A program made the translations under genes and the position numbers. The notes under the pieces were generated by a model. The model was not told where the DNA came from. It saw nothing but the letters and a program-made list of their open reading frames with translations, and searched no databases. From Areca catechu (Eukaryota > Streptophyta > Magnoliopsida > Arecales > Arecaceae), in contig CM038049.1 of assembly GCA_021397845.1 (NCBI GenBank), positions 102,764,877 through 102,828,876 on the forward strand: a stretch of 64,000 nucleotides of DNA, given 5' to 3'. Position 1 is the stretch's first letter. Every line of letters starts with the position of its first letter. Shown one piece after another: positions 32,325 to 44,176 of the stretch.

Positions 32325-32520
32325 CATAACCTCACTTGGTTTTACGGGCTAACCAAGAACCTAATTGGTTTTCACAAGGCTAACCAAAAATGTCCCTTGG
32401 TTTTCTGGGATAACCAAGAACCTTAGTGGTTTAGCGGGCTAACCACCAACCTAATTGGTTTTCAAGGCTTACCAACAACCTTACTTGATTTTTCAATAGG
32501 CTAACCAATAACCTTTACAA
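32325..32520. repeat. 'ggctaaccaa' tandem repeats in Copia-2 LTR
   Basis: Five or six degenerate units carrying TTGGTTTT, then GGCTAACCAA, then 'aaccta' or 'aacctt'. The 5' LTR copy is at about 42095-42285. Confidence 0.75.
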
Positions 32521-32939
32521 GATAAAAGATAGAGAAATAAAGAACCAATGTAAACTTTCAACTAAAAAGCAAATAAGTCGATGTAGCTCGAAGTTGTATT
32601 GATTTGCTCTTGTTGAAGCCTTTTGAATGCCCACGATTGAATGATCTTCAATGCACTTGATAGCTTTGAATGCTTGGAAGGCTTCTCTTGGCTTGAGAGT
32701 GGTTGAGCTTTGAATGGATAGGAGTTAAGGATCTTCTCTCTTCTTCTTTTTCTTTAAACTCTTTTGGATATTCAATATTTGTGAATTGTTATTGTCTTGA
32801 TTTGATTTGGAACCTTTATATGCCTTCCCAAGCCCCCAAAACCAAAATCTAGTCGTTATACTTGAAAAACTAGCCGTTGGAGGGCATTTGGGAGAGTTCT
32901 ACGCTTGAAAAAACTAGCCGTTACTATTGTGAGAACTCC

Positions 32940-33320
32940 ATGTATCGACACTTCCTCTTCATGTGTCGATACATTAGGTTGACATATGTTCTTCTTGAGT
33001 CGACACAAGTTTAAAATGTTCCATTCAGATTCTTTGAAAAAATTAGCTGAGTTGACACATTCTCAGTCGAATCGACATATTGAGTGGACACATTAGGTTC
33101 GTGTGTCGACACATCAAGTGTTCCTTTAACTTATGCAAGTTCTATGGCTTGAAATCTCAGGCGATGTGTTGATCCATGTGTTGACACATTGAGTTGACAC
33201 ATAAGGTCCATGTGTCGACACATCTTCTATGCCATTTGAAATTTCGCTGCGTGCCAGTCTGAGTCGACACACCATCTTCATGTGTTGACATATCATGTCA
33301 TGTGTCGACACCTTAAGTGA
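32940..33320. promoter_or_regulatory. array of TGTGTCGACACA-like motifs in Copia-2 3' LTR
   Basis: About a dozen GTCGACAC or degenerate copies (GTTGACAC, ATCGACAC) spaced about 10-60 bp. The matching array in the 5' LTR is at 42704-43110, and a compact four-copy set lies at 36605-36665. The core GTCGAC is the same as in Copia-1 although the flanks differ. Confidence 0.6.
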
Positions 33321-33585
33321 CACATCATTAAAAAGGTGTAGAATTTGCTGAACTTGTGCTGGAACATGTTTTTACTTGCCTTGGTTATCCATTCAACCAA
33401 CTCTTTGAGTGTCCAAGTCTTGTTTTGTGCAATCATCCCATTCAAACTTGGTTCTTCCATACAATTGGGCTTCTTCAAATTTTGTGAGCATCCTTTCATT
33501 GAAAACATACTTAAAGCAAATCATTAGTCCTCAAATTATACTTAACTGTTTTGCTTATCATCAAAATCAATTAGTGGAGTCAACA

Positions 33586-33603
33586 ATCTCTCCCTTTTTA
33601 ATG
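33586..33603 (-). promoter_or_regulatory. Copia-2 polypurine tract
   Basis: On the minus strand, TCATTAAAAAGGGAGAGAT directly before the 3' LTR. Confidence 0.82.
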
Positions 33604-34315
33604 ATGACAAAATCCTTAAGTATAAATTGCTTTAAAAGTAAAGCTTTAAGAGAATTGATCAAGATACACAATATTGAAAGCATTAAGTATCAATCATTGC
33701 TTAAAATTATAATCATTCAAAATATAGATGATAGAATTTGAGCTTGTTTCACAGATAGAGAGTATCAGAACTTAGCTAGAACTTTGATATTTATTTAAAT
33801 GTAATAAGAGCATGTATCATGATACTCTTACAATGAAAGTTTTAGCAATTAACAAAGCTCCCCCTGAATTAATGATTTATAACAAAATTTGAAAGAATCT
33901 TTTCAAAAACATTGAAAGAGGGGTTTTGAGAATCAAATTTACTTTGACAAAAGGGTGAAGCTCCCCCTTTCATAAATTCAGGTTTTCAAAAAGTAAAAGC
34001 TACTCCCCCTTTAGTTTGGAGAAGTAAACACATTTATACTTAAATAACATCATGAATTACTCCCCCTTTTTGTTATCATTAAAAAGGTAAGAAGTAAGGG
34101 AAATGAATTAAAGAAGACAAAGCATAGTCATTGAATATATAAAGCAATTCAAGACACCATTCATGTTCATCAAAGATATAGAAGTGAGAAAACACAGTTT
34201 TTCATATATGTCAGCAACTTGTACATCAAGTACACAACAAAGAAAAAAGTACATGAAAGCATGAAAGTAAACTATATAGAAATATAAAACTATCAAGAAA
34301 TACAACAATGATGTC
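33604..34315 (-). other. Copia-2 3' untranslated region
   Basis: AT-rich, with several runs of 'ctccccctt' (33850, 33961, 34061) that are polypurine on the element strand. No coding signal. Confidence 0.65.
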
Positions 34316-36354
34316 CTAAACCTCATCCATCAAGTCATCAGAAGATGAACCAATCTTGATCAGTCTAGTATTAGTAAAAGATTAAGCTCACGGCCATCGA
34401 GGTCGAAGATCTCGAAGTTTGGTCCTGGTCGACTGAGGAGGGGCACGGCGTCCACGTCCTCTACGACAAATATAGGTCTGACCTCTGGCTAAAGCTGTAG
34501 AGGTAGAAGCTACGTCCTTCATAGGAACTGAACTGATCGGGCGAATAATCTTAGCAACAGCTGGAGCAGGAGTACGATCAAAAGTGGGACCTGAATCGAG
34601 ATGCTGAAAGCCGGGTGTATAGAATCCAAGCTCTCAAATGACTGATGAAGTATGAAGGGTAGAACTATCAAAAATAGGTGTAACAGCTCATGATACAGGT
34701 GTATCAAGAATAATAGTATCAGCTATAGAAAGCATCGGTGTATGTACAGAAGATGTATCAAGAGTGGGTGTCTGAGTGACAGGTGTATGAATGTCAGGAG
34801 AATCAATAGTAGGTAAATCAGTAACAGGTAGGTCAACAATAGGACTAAGAATAGGAATCAGAACTGGAATTGAAATGTGATCAAGCAATCCAGAAGGAGA
34901 AGATGGATTAGGTATTGGAGCAGGTGAGAAGGATGGATTAACAGGTCTCGCTGCCACATCATCCGTCACCTCCACAACTGGCTCTGACATAAGATCATCG
35001 ATATCAAATCAGTCGGAGTCAGTCACCTCATCTCCATCAATATCTCCAACATAGTATCTCCAACTCCATCTCCAATAGTAGTCTCAGCACCAGTATCAAT
35101 ATCAGCTACGTTATCAGCTGGTGCTGGAGCAGGTACATCAGCAGGAGCAGGAACTGTGTCTGCAGTAGGAGCACTCGTAGAAGCTCTGGACAGTACTGAG
35201 AGAATAGCCAAAATACCATCATGAAGACCAATGTGGCTCTCTCTCATCTTAATAATAAAGATGTCTAGATGCTGCCTCATGATGAAAACATCGATCTCTA
35301 TGCATCTGACTCTGTCATCTAGAGTATCTGAAATACCAGGAGTCTCCGTTTGCTCTGGCTGTGGCTGTGGCTGGGCAGATGTAGAAGGATCTGACTAAGC
35401 TGGCTATGCTGCTGTCTCAGGCTATGTCTCGCTCGGTCCAGCCTCACCGGAAAGAATCTGCTCTTACTCTGCTGTGTCCTTATCAATGTCAACTGCATCC
35501 TCGGCCTGTCCTGATGTCCTCCATGTCCACTGGCCTTGGACTAAATGATAACCCATGCGATGTAGTGACCTGATATCATATACATCGGTATGGATCAAGG
35601 TACGATATGGCTCATCCTGGAAGCTGACTTCATACTCTCTGAATAGTACTGTCAAACCCATGCCATATGGCAAATAGAGCCGCTGACTGGATGCTGCCTC
35701 AGTAATCTGATGGATCATCAAAATAGGAAGACAAATCGGTGTCCGCTGAATCAGGGAGACCATTACGAGTAGCTCTCGCTCGGCAATGTAGTCAAATTGA
35801 CCGGTCTTCGATAGAAGGATCCGGTCGACAATGTGATGTAGCCGTCTCATCTCCGCAAACAGTCTTGAAGCAGGAACAGTGGCTCACTCTGGCATGGTAT
35901 CAGACTCAAAAATACACTGGAGCCCACTAACTCTGTCCAACAGACTGTCCATAACTGATCCAGTCATGGGTATATCCCATACCCTACTTAGAATCTTCGC
36001 TGAAATGGGAATATCCCATCCCCTGACCTGAGCAATCCATCCATCTGATCCGCGGGCAAGTGATCCGTAGAACTCTCTCATCAGCCCGAGATAGTATCTC
36101 TTACTGAGTGAACAGAAGGATGCCAAACTAGCATGTCGGATCCACTCTCCTATTCGAAAATGCTGCTGGTCCAAGAAAGAGAAGTCCACTCTGCATCCTC
36201 CAACCACTGTCTTGGAGCTCATCCGACTAAAGGGTGCAAACAATTATCGTGCTGGCAGATTTGGAGCCCAAGACTCGTGTCGTGCCTTCGTTCTCCACTC
36301 TTCTTCATGCTGTGACTGACACGGTCGGTGAACAACTTGCTTGCGAGGACCCAT
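34316..36354 (-). pseudogene. Copia-2 extra 3' ORF (so-called env-like), decayed
   Basis: It starts MGPRKQVVHR at 36354. The N-terminal globular block carries FLDQQHFRIGE, LMREFYGSLARG and VRGWDIPISAKIL, aligning with FWDQHHFFIGD, FIREFYASM and RGIEIPVTPEVI of Copia-1. Next come LYLPYGMGLTVLFREYEVSF and a Pro/Thr/Ile/Asp repeat tail (for example PVTDLPTIDSPD), ending DDLMDEV before TAG (34316-34318). Stops include one near 36245, one near 35885 (TGA or TAG after TMPE) and others about 35390-35470. No signal peptide or membrane span is seen. The block shared by both elements is the part most likely to have been under selection. Confidence 0.8.
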
Positions 36355-36815
36355 TATCAAAAATCAAGGTTTGGGCAAGGTTTTTAGTGGAAATAGGGAG
36401 TTTCTAGGGTTTAGGAGCTAAAACCTAGAAGGAAATCCAACAAAAATGGCTATCAAGGTCTCAAATCCAAGAAATCCACAGTTTAAAACCAAGAAATGGG
36501 AGGATGAACAGTATGGATACCTGGGATCAAGGTGTCGGCTCGGAGAATGATTTTTGGTGGAAAAATGGTTCGGAAATCCTTAAAATCTCAGTTTCCTGTC
36601 GGGCATGTGTCGACTCATGCATGTGTCGACACATTATGTGTCGACTCATGATGTGTCGACACATCAACTTAAAAATTGAAAAATTTAGAATTTCACAGAA
36701 TGATCAAAATCAATTGAGATAACATGTGTTTAGAGTCAATTCATCAATGATCAATCACAATTCATAAAAAATAAGGTTGAATAGATCTAATTTGAGTCAA
36801 ATTTGGAGAAAAGAT
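36355..36815 (-). other. Copia-2 spacer between pol and extra ORF, with GTCGAC motifs
   Basis: Four GTGTCGACT/GTGTCGACA motifs packed in 36605-36665 repeat the LTR motif. The rest is AT-rich with no coding signal. The layout matches Copia-1 10371-11079. Confidence 0.6.
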
Positions 36816-39800
36816 TTAATCAAAGGGATTGATGATCCCGAGCTCTCTTCTAATCATACAGAATCAATCTTCCAAGAGAGGTTTAGTTAAAATATTAGCT
36901 AATTGAAATTCAGTACATATATTCAAGCAAAATATCATTGTTTTCAACATGATCTCTAATAAAGTGATGTCTAATTTTAATGTACTTGCTCTTAGAGTAT
37001 TGAACAGGATTTTTAGTCAAGCAAATAGCACTGGTGTTATCACATTTAATAGGAGTTCTAGCCAACTTGATTCCAAAGTCTTCAAGTTGTTGCTTAATCC
37101 ACAAGATTTGAGCACAACAACTTCCTGCTATAATATACTCAGCCTCAGCTATGGATAGTGCAATTGAAGTTTGTTTCTTGCTAAACCATGAGATTAAGTT
37201 AACCCCAAGAAATTGGCAAGTTCCACTAATACTCTTTCTATCTAATCTACAACCAGCAAAGTCTGCATCAGAATATCCAATCAATTCAGTAGAAGAATTT
37301 CTAGCATACCATAAACCAATACTAATAGTACCAGACAGATATCTAATTATGCGCTTAACAGCCATAAGATATGATTCCTTAAGTTCAGACTGATATCTAG
37401 CACACATGCAAACACTGAACATAATATCTGGTCTACTAGTAGTAAGATATAGTAAAGAGCCTGTCATGCCTCTATATAATTTCTGATCCATAGATTTACC
37501 ATTTTCATCTTATCTAGTTTACATGAGGGGCTCATAGGCGTACCTATTGACTTAGTAGTCTCCATCCCAAACTTTTTAATAATTTCTCTTGTGTACTTAG
37601 CTTGGTTGATGAAGATACCATCTGAAGTTTGCTTGATCTGGAGTCCGAGAAAGAAGTAGAGTTCTCCCATCATGCTCATCTCGAACTCACCCTGCATAAG
37701 CTTAGCAAACTCTTGACAAAGAATTTCATTAGTAGCACCGAAAATGATGTCATCAACATATATTTGTACTACTAATAAATCATTATTTTTCCTTTTCAAA
37801 AATAGTATTTTTTCAACATTTCCTCTAGAAAATTCATTTTCAATAAGAAATTTGCTTAACCTTTCATACCATGCTCTAGGTGCTTGCTTTAATCCATAAA
37901 GTGCTTTGTACAATTTGAAAACATGATCAGGATGTGCATGATTTTCAAATCCGGATGGTTGTTCAACAAAAACTTTTTCATTTATAAAACTATTTAAGAA
38001 AGTACTCTTAACATCCATTTGAAATAACTTGAAGTTCATGAAATATGCAAAAGCTAGTAATAGTCTAATTGCTTAAAGTCTAGCAACAGGAGCAAAAGTT
38101 TCATCAAAGTCAATCCCTTCCTCCTGATTGTAGCCTTTAGCAACTAGCCTAGCTTTATTTCTAATGACAAAACTACTTTCATCTAATTTATTCCTAAATA
38201 TCCATTTAGTGCCAATAATAGAAACATCAGATGGTCTTTCTACAAGTGTCCAAACATTATTTCTGTCAAATTGTATTAGTTCCTCTTGCATAGCATTGAT
38301 CCAATTAGAGTCTTTTTCAGCTTCTTCAAAATATTTAGGTTCTACTTGAGATACAAAAGCTATGTAATCATATTCATTTCTAATAGAAGCTCTAGTTTTA
38401 TCCCTTTAGATGGATCACCTAAGATTAATTCCTTAGGGTGTCCATGAGCATACCTCTACTCCTTAGGTAGATCATGATGCACTGGAGTGTCATCTTCTTT
38501 CTCACCTTTGTCCTGATTCTCTTCATTTGGTTGAGCTTGATCATCCAAAGTTAGCTTCTGAAGTTTGTCAGCACCTGCACATTCATCAAATGTATCCTCT
38601 TTTCTCGAGGACTTGTTAGAACATTCTTCAAATACAACATGTACTGACTCTTCTACAACTAAAGTCTATTTGTTAAATACTCTATATGCCTTGCTTGATG
38701 TTGGGTATCCTAAGAAGATACCTTCATCAGACTTGGCATTGAACTTTCCTAGATGATCTTTTCCATTGTTCAAAATAAAACATTTACAACCAAAAACTCA
38801 AAAATATTTCAAAGTTAGTTTTCTTTGGTTCCAAAGCTTATATGGAGTTTTCTTTAAAATAGGGCATATCAAAACTCGATTCAAAACATAATAGGCTGTA
38901 TTTATAGCTTCAGCCCAAAAATACCTTGGCAAATTATTTTCACAAAGCATAATACGTGCCATTTCTTCTAAAATGCGATTTTTCCTTTCTACTACCCCAT
39001 TCTGCTGAGGTATCCTAGGTGCAGAGAAATTGTGTTCTATACCTTTTTCATTGCAAAAATTTTTGAAATCTTGATTTTCAATTTCGGTTCCATGATCACT
39101 ATGAATACAAATGACTGAAACACCTTTTTCGTTTGAAACTTTTCTATAAAACTTTATGAATATGGAAAAAGATTCATCTTTTTGTGCTAAAAAGAAAATC
39201 CAAGTAAATCTCGAAAATCATCCATAATAACTAATCCATATCTCTTGCCTCCTAGACTTGATGTTCTAGTTGGTCCAAAGAGATCCATATGAAGTAGTTC
39301 AAGTGGTTTACTAGTGGTTACAAATCCTTTGGTTTAAAAGAAGTTTTGACTTATTTTCCAATTGACATGCTTGGCAAATTTTGTCTTTTTCAAAACTGAT
39401 TTCAGGTAAATCTCTAACTAAATTCTTTTTGTAATGTTGTGAATAAGGTACATACTAGCATGCCCTAACCTTCTATGCCATAACCAACTAGTCTCTTCTT
39501 TGGTAGAATTCATTGCAACAAGGCATCCTCCATTAGGTAAAGATAGATCATCAAGATCTACAAGATAGATATTTCCATGCCTTTTTCCATTGAATTGTAC
39601 TCCATTTAAATCTGGACTAGAAATCATGCAATATGATGATTTAAAAACTACTTGAAAACCTTTATCGCAAAACTGACTAATACTTAAGAGATTATGCTTT
39701 AAACCATCTATTAGAAGTACATTACAAATACTATTAAAAGGAGTTATGTGAACCTTATCAATTCCAATGATTTTACCTTTACCATTATCACCAAAGGTTA

Positions 39801-39954
39801 CACTCCCTCCATTCAAAGCTTCAAGAGAAGTGAATTGCTTCACATTTCCAGTCATGTACCTTGAGCAACCACTATCAAGATACCAAATTCGTTTGTTTTC
39901 CTTGGTTGCAAGACATACCTGCAAAAAGATCAAGCTTTGTTTTTTGGTACCCAA
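36816..39954 (-). pseudogene. pol: Copia-2 pol (protease, integrase, RT, RNase H), many breaks
   Basis: Protease WYLDSGCSRYMTG (about 39860); the TSWLWHRRLGHAS boundary is intact here, unlike Copia-1. Integrase core pieces lie around 38900-39300 with several stops. RT has FQMDVKSTFLNS (about 38015) and QIYVDDIIFG (about 37765). A one-base shift near 37480-37500 separates RT from RNase H, which has DADFAGCRLDRKS and IAEAEYIIAG, the second with Ser before it where Thr is usual. It ends INPFD before TAA at 36816-36818. It starts out of frame with gag. Not functional. Confidence 0.88.
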
Positions 39955-41655
39955 GCTAACTTGGGTCCTTTCGGGTTAGCATTCAAAATGATTCCTTTTG
40001 GAATCCACATTTTACCAACAGACATGATTTTTCTAAGACTGCATTGATATAATTTATGACCTAATTTTTTGCAAGTAAAACAAGTGATACTGGATGATGC
40101 AGGCACAGAAAAAAACTTGAAATACTTTTGTTGCTTTTGAGGTTTATATCCTAAACCTGCCTTATTGAAAACTACTCTTTGATTATTTAAAAGTAAATTT
40201 AGCTTTTCTGAACTAAAGGTGACCTTATCAACAAAAGGTTTGATTTTCTCAAGTTCATTTTTGTATTTTTCATTTTCAAGTTCCAAATCCTTGTTTTTCT
40301 TTAAAAGATCATTGTTAGAAACAACATGTTTAGGTCTTTTTAGAACTTTATTTTCAATAGCTAAAGCATTATTCTTCTTTTCCAAAACATGTAGCTTAAT
40401 TTTCAAAGAACTAACATCATTAAATAAAGAATTATTTTCTAATGAGAAACTATTAGCATGCCTTTTTAATTTTTTATTTTTAGATAATACTAACTTATAA
40501 TCATGCATCAATTCTTCAAAGCACTTCTAAGCTCAACAAAAGTAAAATCAACTTCAGAGTCGAAACATACCTCTTCATTATCCTAATGTGCCATGAAGCA
40601 GAGATTTGTAATTTCAGTCTGTTCTTCTTCTGAACTAGAGCCTTCACTATCACTCCATGTGGCCATCATTGCTTTCTTCCTTAGTTTCTTCGTTGATTTC
40701 TTGAGGAGAGGACAATCAAATTTATAGTGTCCGAGCTTCTTGCACTTGAAGCATATATGTACTTTCTTCTCCTTTTCCTTTTCTTTCTCTTTTTCTTTTT
40801 CCTTTCCCTTTTCTTTATATTGGAATTTTTTCTTGTAGGGAAATTTCTTCCTCTTCATGAATCTTCTAAATTTTCGGGCCAGGAGGGCTTCTTCACCTTC
40901 TTCTTCTTCATCATCATCAGACTCATCAATCGAGGATTCTTCTTGAATATTAGATTTAAAAGCGATCCCCTTCTTCTTTTTATCCCAGTCCATTGATTTC
41001 TGTTTAAAGTTGAGCTTATAAGTCATGAGAGATCATACTAGCTGTTCAAGTGGAAGCTTGTCTACATCTTTTGCCTCTTGAATTGCGGTCACCTTTGGAT
41101 CCCATGACATCGGTAGTGACCTAAGAGTTTTATTCACAAGATCAGCATTAGATATGACTTTACTAAGACTCCTCGTAGCATTTACAATATTTGTAAAACG
41201 AGTATACATATCAATAATAGATTCAATTGGTTCCATCCGGAACATCTCATATGTGTGTACTAACATATTGACCTTAGTGTTCTTCACTTGATCGGTACCC
41301 TCGTGGGTAACTTCAAGTGTGTCCCATATTTCTTTGACGGACGTGCATGTAGATATCTTATTTTACTCACTAGGATCTAATGCACAATACAAGAGATTCA
41401 TTGCCTTAGCATTGATCTCGGATTGTTTAATATCATTTTCATCCCAATCCTCTTCAAGTTTTGGGATGGAAACACCATTAACCACCACCAAAGGAACATG
41501 AGGACCTTTATCAACTACTTTCCATAAATTGTAATCTATAGAATGCATATAAATTCTCATCCTTGTTTTTCAAAAGTGTAATTTGCACCATTGAAAAATG
41601 GAGGTCTGTTTGAGGCTTGTCCCTCAACTATACTATTACCAAAAGGGGTTGCAAT
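39930..41655 (-). pseudogene. gag: Copia-2 gag, start lost and several stops
   Basis: Where Copia-1 has ATG for MATP, this copy reads ATT (41655-41653), so the start codon is lost. The capsid block RPPFFNGANYTF is followed by TGA (Trp expected). More stops lie near 41360, 41030 and 40590. Zinc knuckles CFKC..GHYKFDC (about 40750-40710) and CFTC..GHKLYQC (about 40085-40045) flank a Lys-rich coiled coil. A Lys-Glu dipeptide run (about 40770-40800) is expanded. It ends VPKNKA before TGA at 39930. Confidence 0.85.
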
Positions 41656-41698
41656 AGATCTTTACTCAAGACGGTAAAGTCTATATACTGAGAACAAG

Positions 41699-41710
41699 GC
41701 TCTGATACCA
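41699..41710 (-). promoter_or_regulatory. Copia-2 primer-binding site (initiator tRNA-Met)
   Basis: TGGTATCAGAGC on the minus strand, two bases after the 5' LTR. Confidence 0.9.
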
Positions 41711-41712
41711 CT

Positions 41713-43369
41713 TATTGCCCAGAGAGCAACCCAAGAGGGGGGTGAATTGGGTTTCTTAAAAAAATTTAAAGCTAAGCTTGATAAAACAAGTAGCAAACAT
41801 CACAAGACAGGATATGCAATTCAATTCAACAAGGTACTAAAATTAAAGTGCAATGCTCTAATGTAAAGGTGCAGCAGAAATTATAAGTAATAAGCAATAA
41901 AGTAAAGAGCAAGGAGGGAGAGAACAAGCAATCACAAACACAATAATCTATAGTGGTTCGGTGCCAATAATGCACCTACATCCACTCCCCAAGATCCCCT
42001 TGGGAATTCACTATAATCCAATGATTATAGCCGATTAGTTTTTCAGGCTCACTAATCAAAACTCGACTTGTTTTTACAAGGCTCACAAGTCACAACCTCA
42101 CTTGGTTTTATGGGTTAACCAAGAACCTAATTGATTTTCACAAGGCTAACCAAAAACCTTCCTTGGTTTTCCGGGATAACCAAGAACCTTAGTGATTTTG
42201 TGGACTAACCACCAACCTAATTGGTTTTCAAGGCTTACCAACAACCTTACTTGGTTTTCCAATAGGCTAACCAATAACCTTTACAAGATAAAGATAGAGA
42301 AATAAAGAACCAATGTAAGCTTTCAACTAAAAAGCAAATAAGTCGATGTAGCTCAAAGTTGTGTTGCTTTGCTCTTGTTGAAGCCTTTTGAACGCCCACG
42401 ATTGAATGATCTTTAATGCACTTGATAGCTTTGAATGCTTGGAAGGCTTCTCTTGGCTTGAGAGTGGTTGACCTTTGAATGAATAGGAGTTAAGGCTCGT
42501 CTCTCTTCTTTTTTTTTTAAACTCTTTTGGATATTCAATATTTATGAATTGTTGTTGTCTTGATTTGATTTGTAGCCTTTATATGCCTTTCCAAGCCCCC
42601 AAAATCAAAATCTAGCTATTATACTTGAAAAACTAGCTGTTGGAGGGCATTTGGAAGAGTTCTGTGCTTGAAAAAACTAGCCGTTACTGTTGTCAGAACT
42701 CCATGTGTCGACACTTCCTCTTCATGTGTCAACACATTAGGTCGACACATGTTCTTCTTGAGTCGACACAAGTTCAAAATATTTCATTCAGATTCTCTGG
42801 AAAAATCAGCTGAGTCGACACATTCTCAATCGAGTCGACACATTGAGTCGATACATTAGGTTCGTGTGTTGACACATCAAGTGTTCCTTCAACTTCTGCA
42901 AGTTCTATGGCTTGAAATTATCAGGCAATGTGTTGATCCATGTGTTGACACCTTGAGTCGATACATAAGGTCCATGTGTCGATATATCATCTGTGCCATT
43001 TGAAATTTTGCTGCATGCCGGTCTGAGTCGACACACCACTTCATGTGTCGACACACCACTTCATGTGTCGACACATCATGTCATGTGTCGACACCTTGAG
43101 TCGACACATCATTAAAAAGGTGCAGAATTTTTTGAACTTGTGTTGGAACATATTTTCACTTGACTTGGTCATCCATTCAACCAACTCTTTGAGTGTCCAA
43201 GTCTTGTTTTGTGCAATCATCCCATTCAAACTTGGTTCTTCAATACAATTGGGCTTCTTCAAATTTTGTGAGCATCCTTTCATTGAAAACATACTTAAAG
43301 CAAATCATTAGTCCTCAAGTTATACTTAACTATTTTGCTTATTATCAAAATCAATTAGTGGAGTCAACA
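41713..43369 (-). repeat. Copia-2 5' LTR
   Basis: 1657 bp. The PBS-side end reads ...GGGCAATA instead of ...GGGCAACA, a terminal point change. Motif arrays are as in the 3' LTR. Confidence 0.92.
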
Positions 43370-44176
43370 AAAACATTAAACAAGGGGCACCCAAAATCTA
43401 CATTTAATCCCTTAAAATTTGAAATTCATGATGGTAGGCTGACCTTGACTTGGAGGAGCTTGATTTAGGGAGGGAAGGGAGGAGGTTGTCCCCATTCGAA
43501 TTTTGAATTCCTTCATGACTCAAGGTGGTGCCCAATTGGCTTTAATTTTCTTCCATGGCCGACCATGACTCTTTGGGAAGAAGGCTTGATGTGGGGACTG
43601 GAAGAAAGAACATGTCTTCAAAAATCAAGGGATGCTTCATTGTCTTGAAGAACCTTCCTTAGCTGACCAAGCTTCTTTAGAAAAGAGCTTGACATGTGGA
43701 GTGGGATGGGGAGTTTGTTGGCTTGGAGCATGGGCGTCCAACAAGCATTGATTTTGATGTCCTCCATTCTCTCTTGGCCACCCAAGTGTCAAGATGATGT
43801 GGCGCATCCTTCCACCAAGTGGCGCTAGTGAGGTGGCACTCCAAGAGCTGAGGTTGCATTTTTTTATGGCATGGAAAGATGGTTTGATCCATCAACTGGT
43901 CTTGACTCAAGTGTCCACTCCAACTTCAGACCAGCTTGAGCTCAATCTTCAAGTAGACTTAGACTTGGACCAATACAACTAAATACAGGACCCATTGACC
44001 TAGCTTGACCAAATTGGCCAAGGTACAAGGCTAAAATAAAAACTGGAACTAAATACATGACTCAAAATTAAAATACTCATGCTTGAAGCCTTATTACAGG
44101 ACCCAATAAATTGAAATCCTAATTAGAGATCCACAGAAGATTGAGGAGCCTCTGTCTGATTCTAGTGCCCACACTA
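43370..44176 (-). repeat. C 3' LTR, fragment 4 (U3)
   Basis: Matches 56463-57270 of the intact 5' LTR from AAAAC through 'ttaaacaaggggc' to GTGCCCACACTA (CACCA in the partner). The pol reading frame of C ends inside it (44119). Confidence 0.9.

Larger units (their letters stand above)
31947..33585 (-). repeat. Copia-2 3' LTR
   Basis: 1639 bp; on the plus strand TGTTGCCCAGAG to GGAGTCAACA. It has a run of about 35-45-bp repeats built on 'ttggttttc..ggctaaccaa' (32325-32520) and a TGTCGACA array (32940-33320). ORFs here are chance. Confidence 0.93.
31947..43369 (-). mobile_element. Copia-2: Sirevirus-like Ty1/copia element, minus orientation, both LTRs
   Basis: 11.4 kb, with LTRs 31947-33585 (3') and 41713-43369 (5') and duplication AAAAC (31942-31946 and 43370-43374). 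The empty site is at 56463-56467 in the intact C LTR. Structure and proteins match Copia-1, including the extra 3' ORF, but LTR sequences and the LTR motif (TGTGTCGACACA type) differ, so it is a separate family. Every ORF carries stops or shifts. Confidence 0.93.

Noticed and set aside
40727..40996. Phe/Leu-rich ORF resembling a membrane protein
   Set aside because: Complement of the Lys/Glu-rich gag segment of Copia-2; the hydrophobic run is an artefact of reading the opposite strand.
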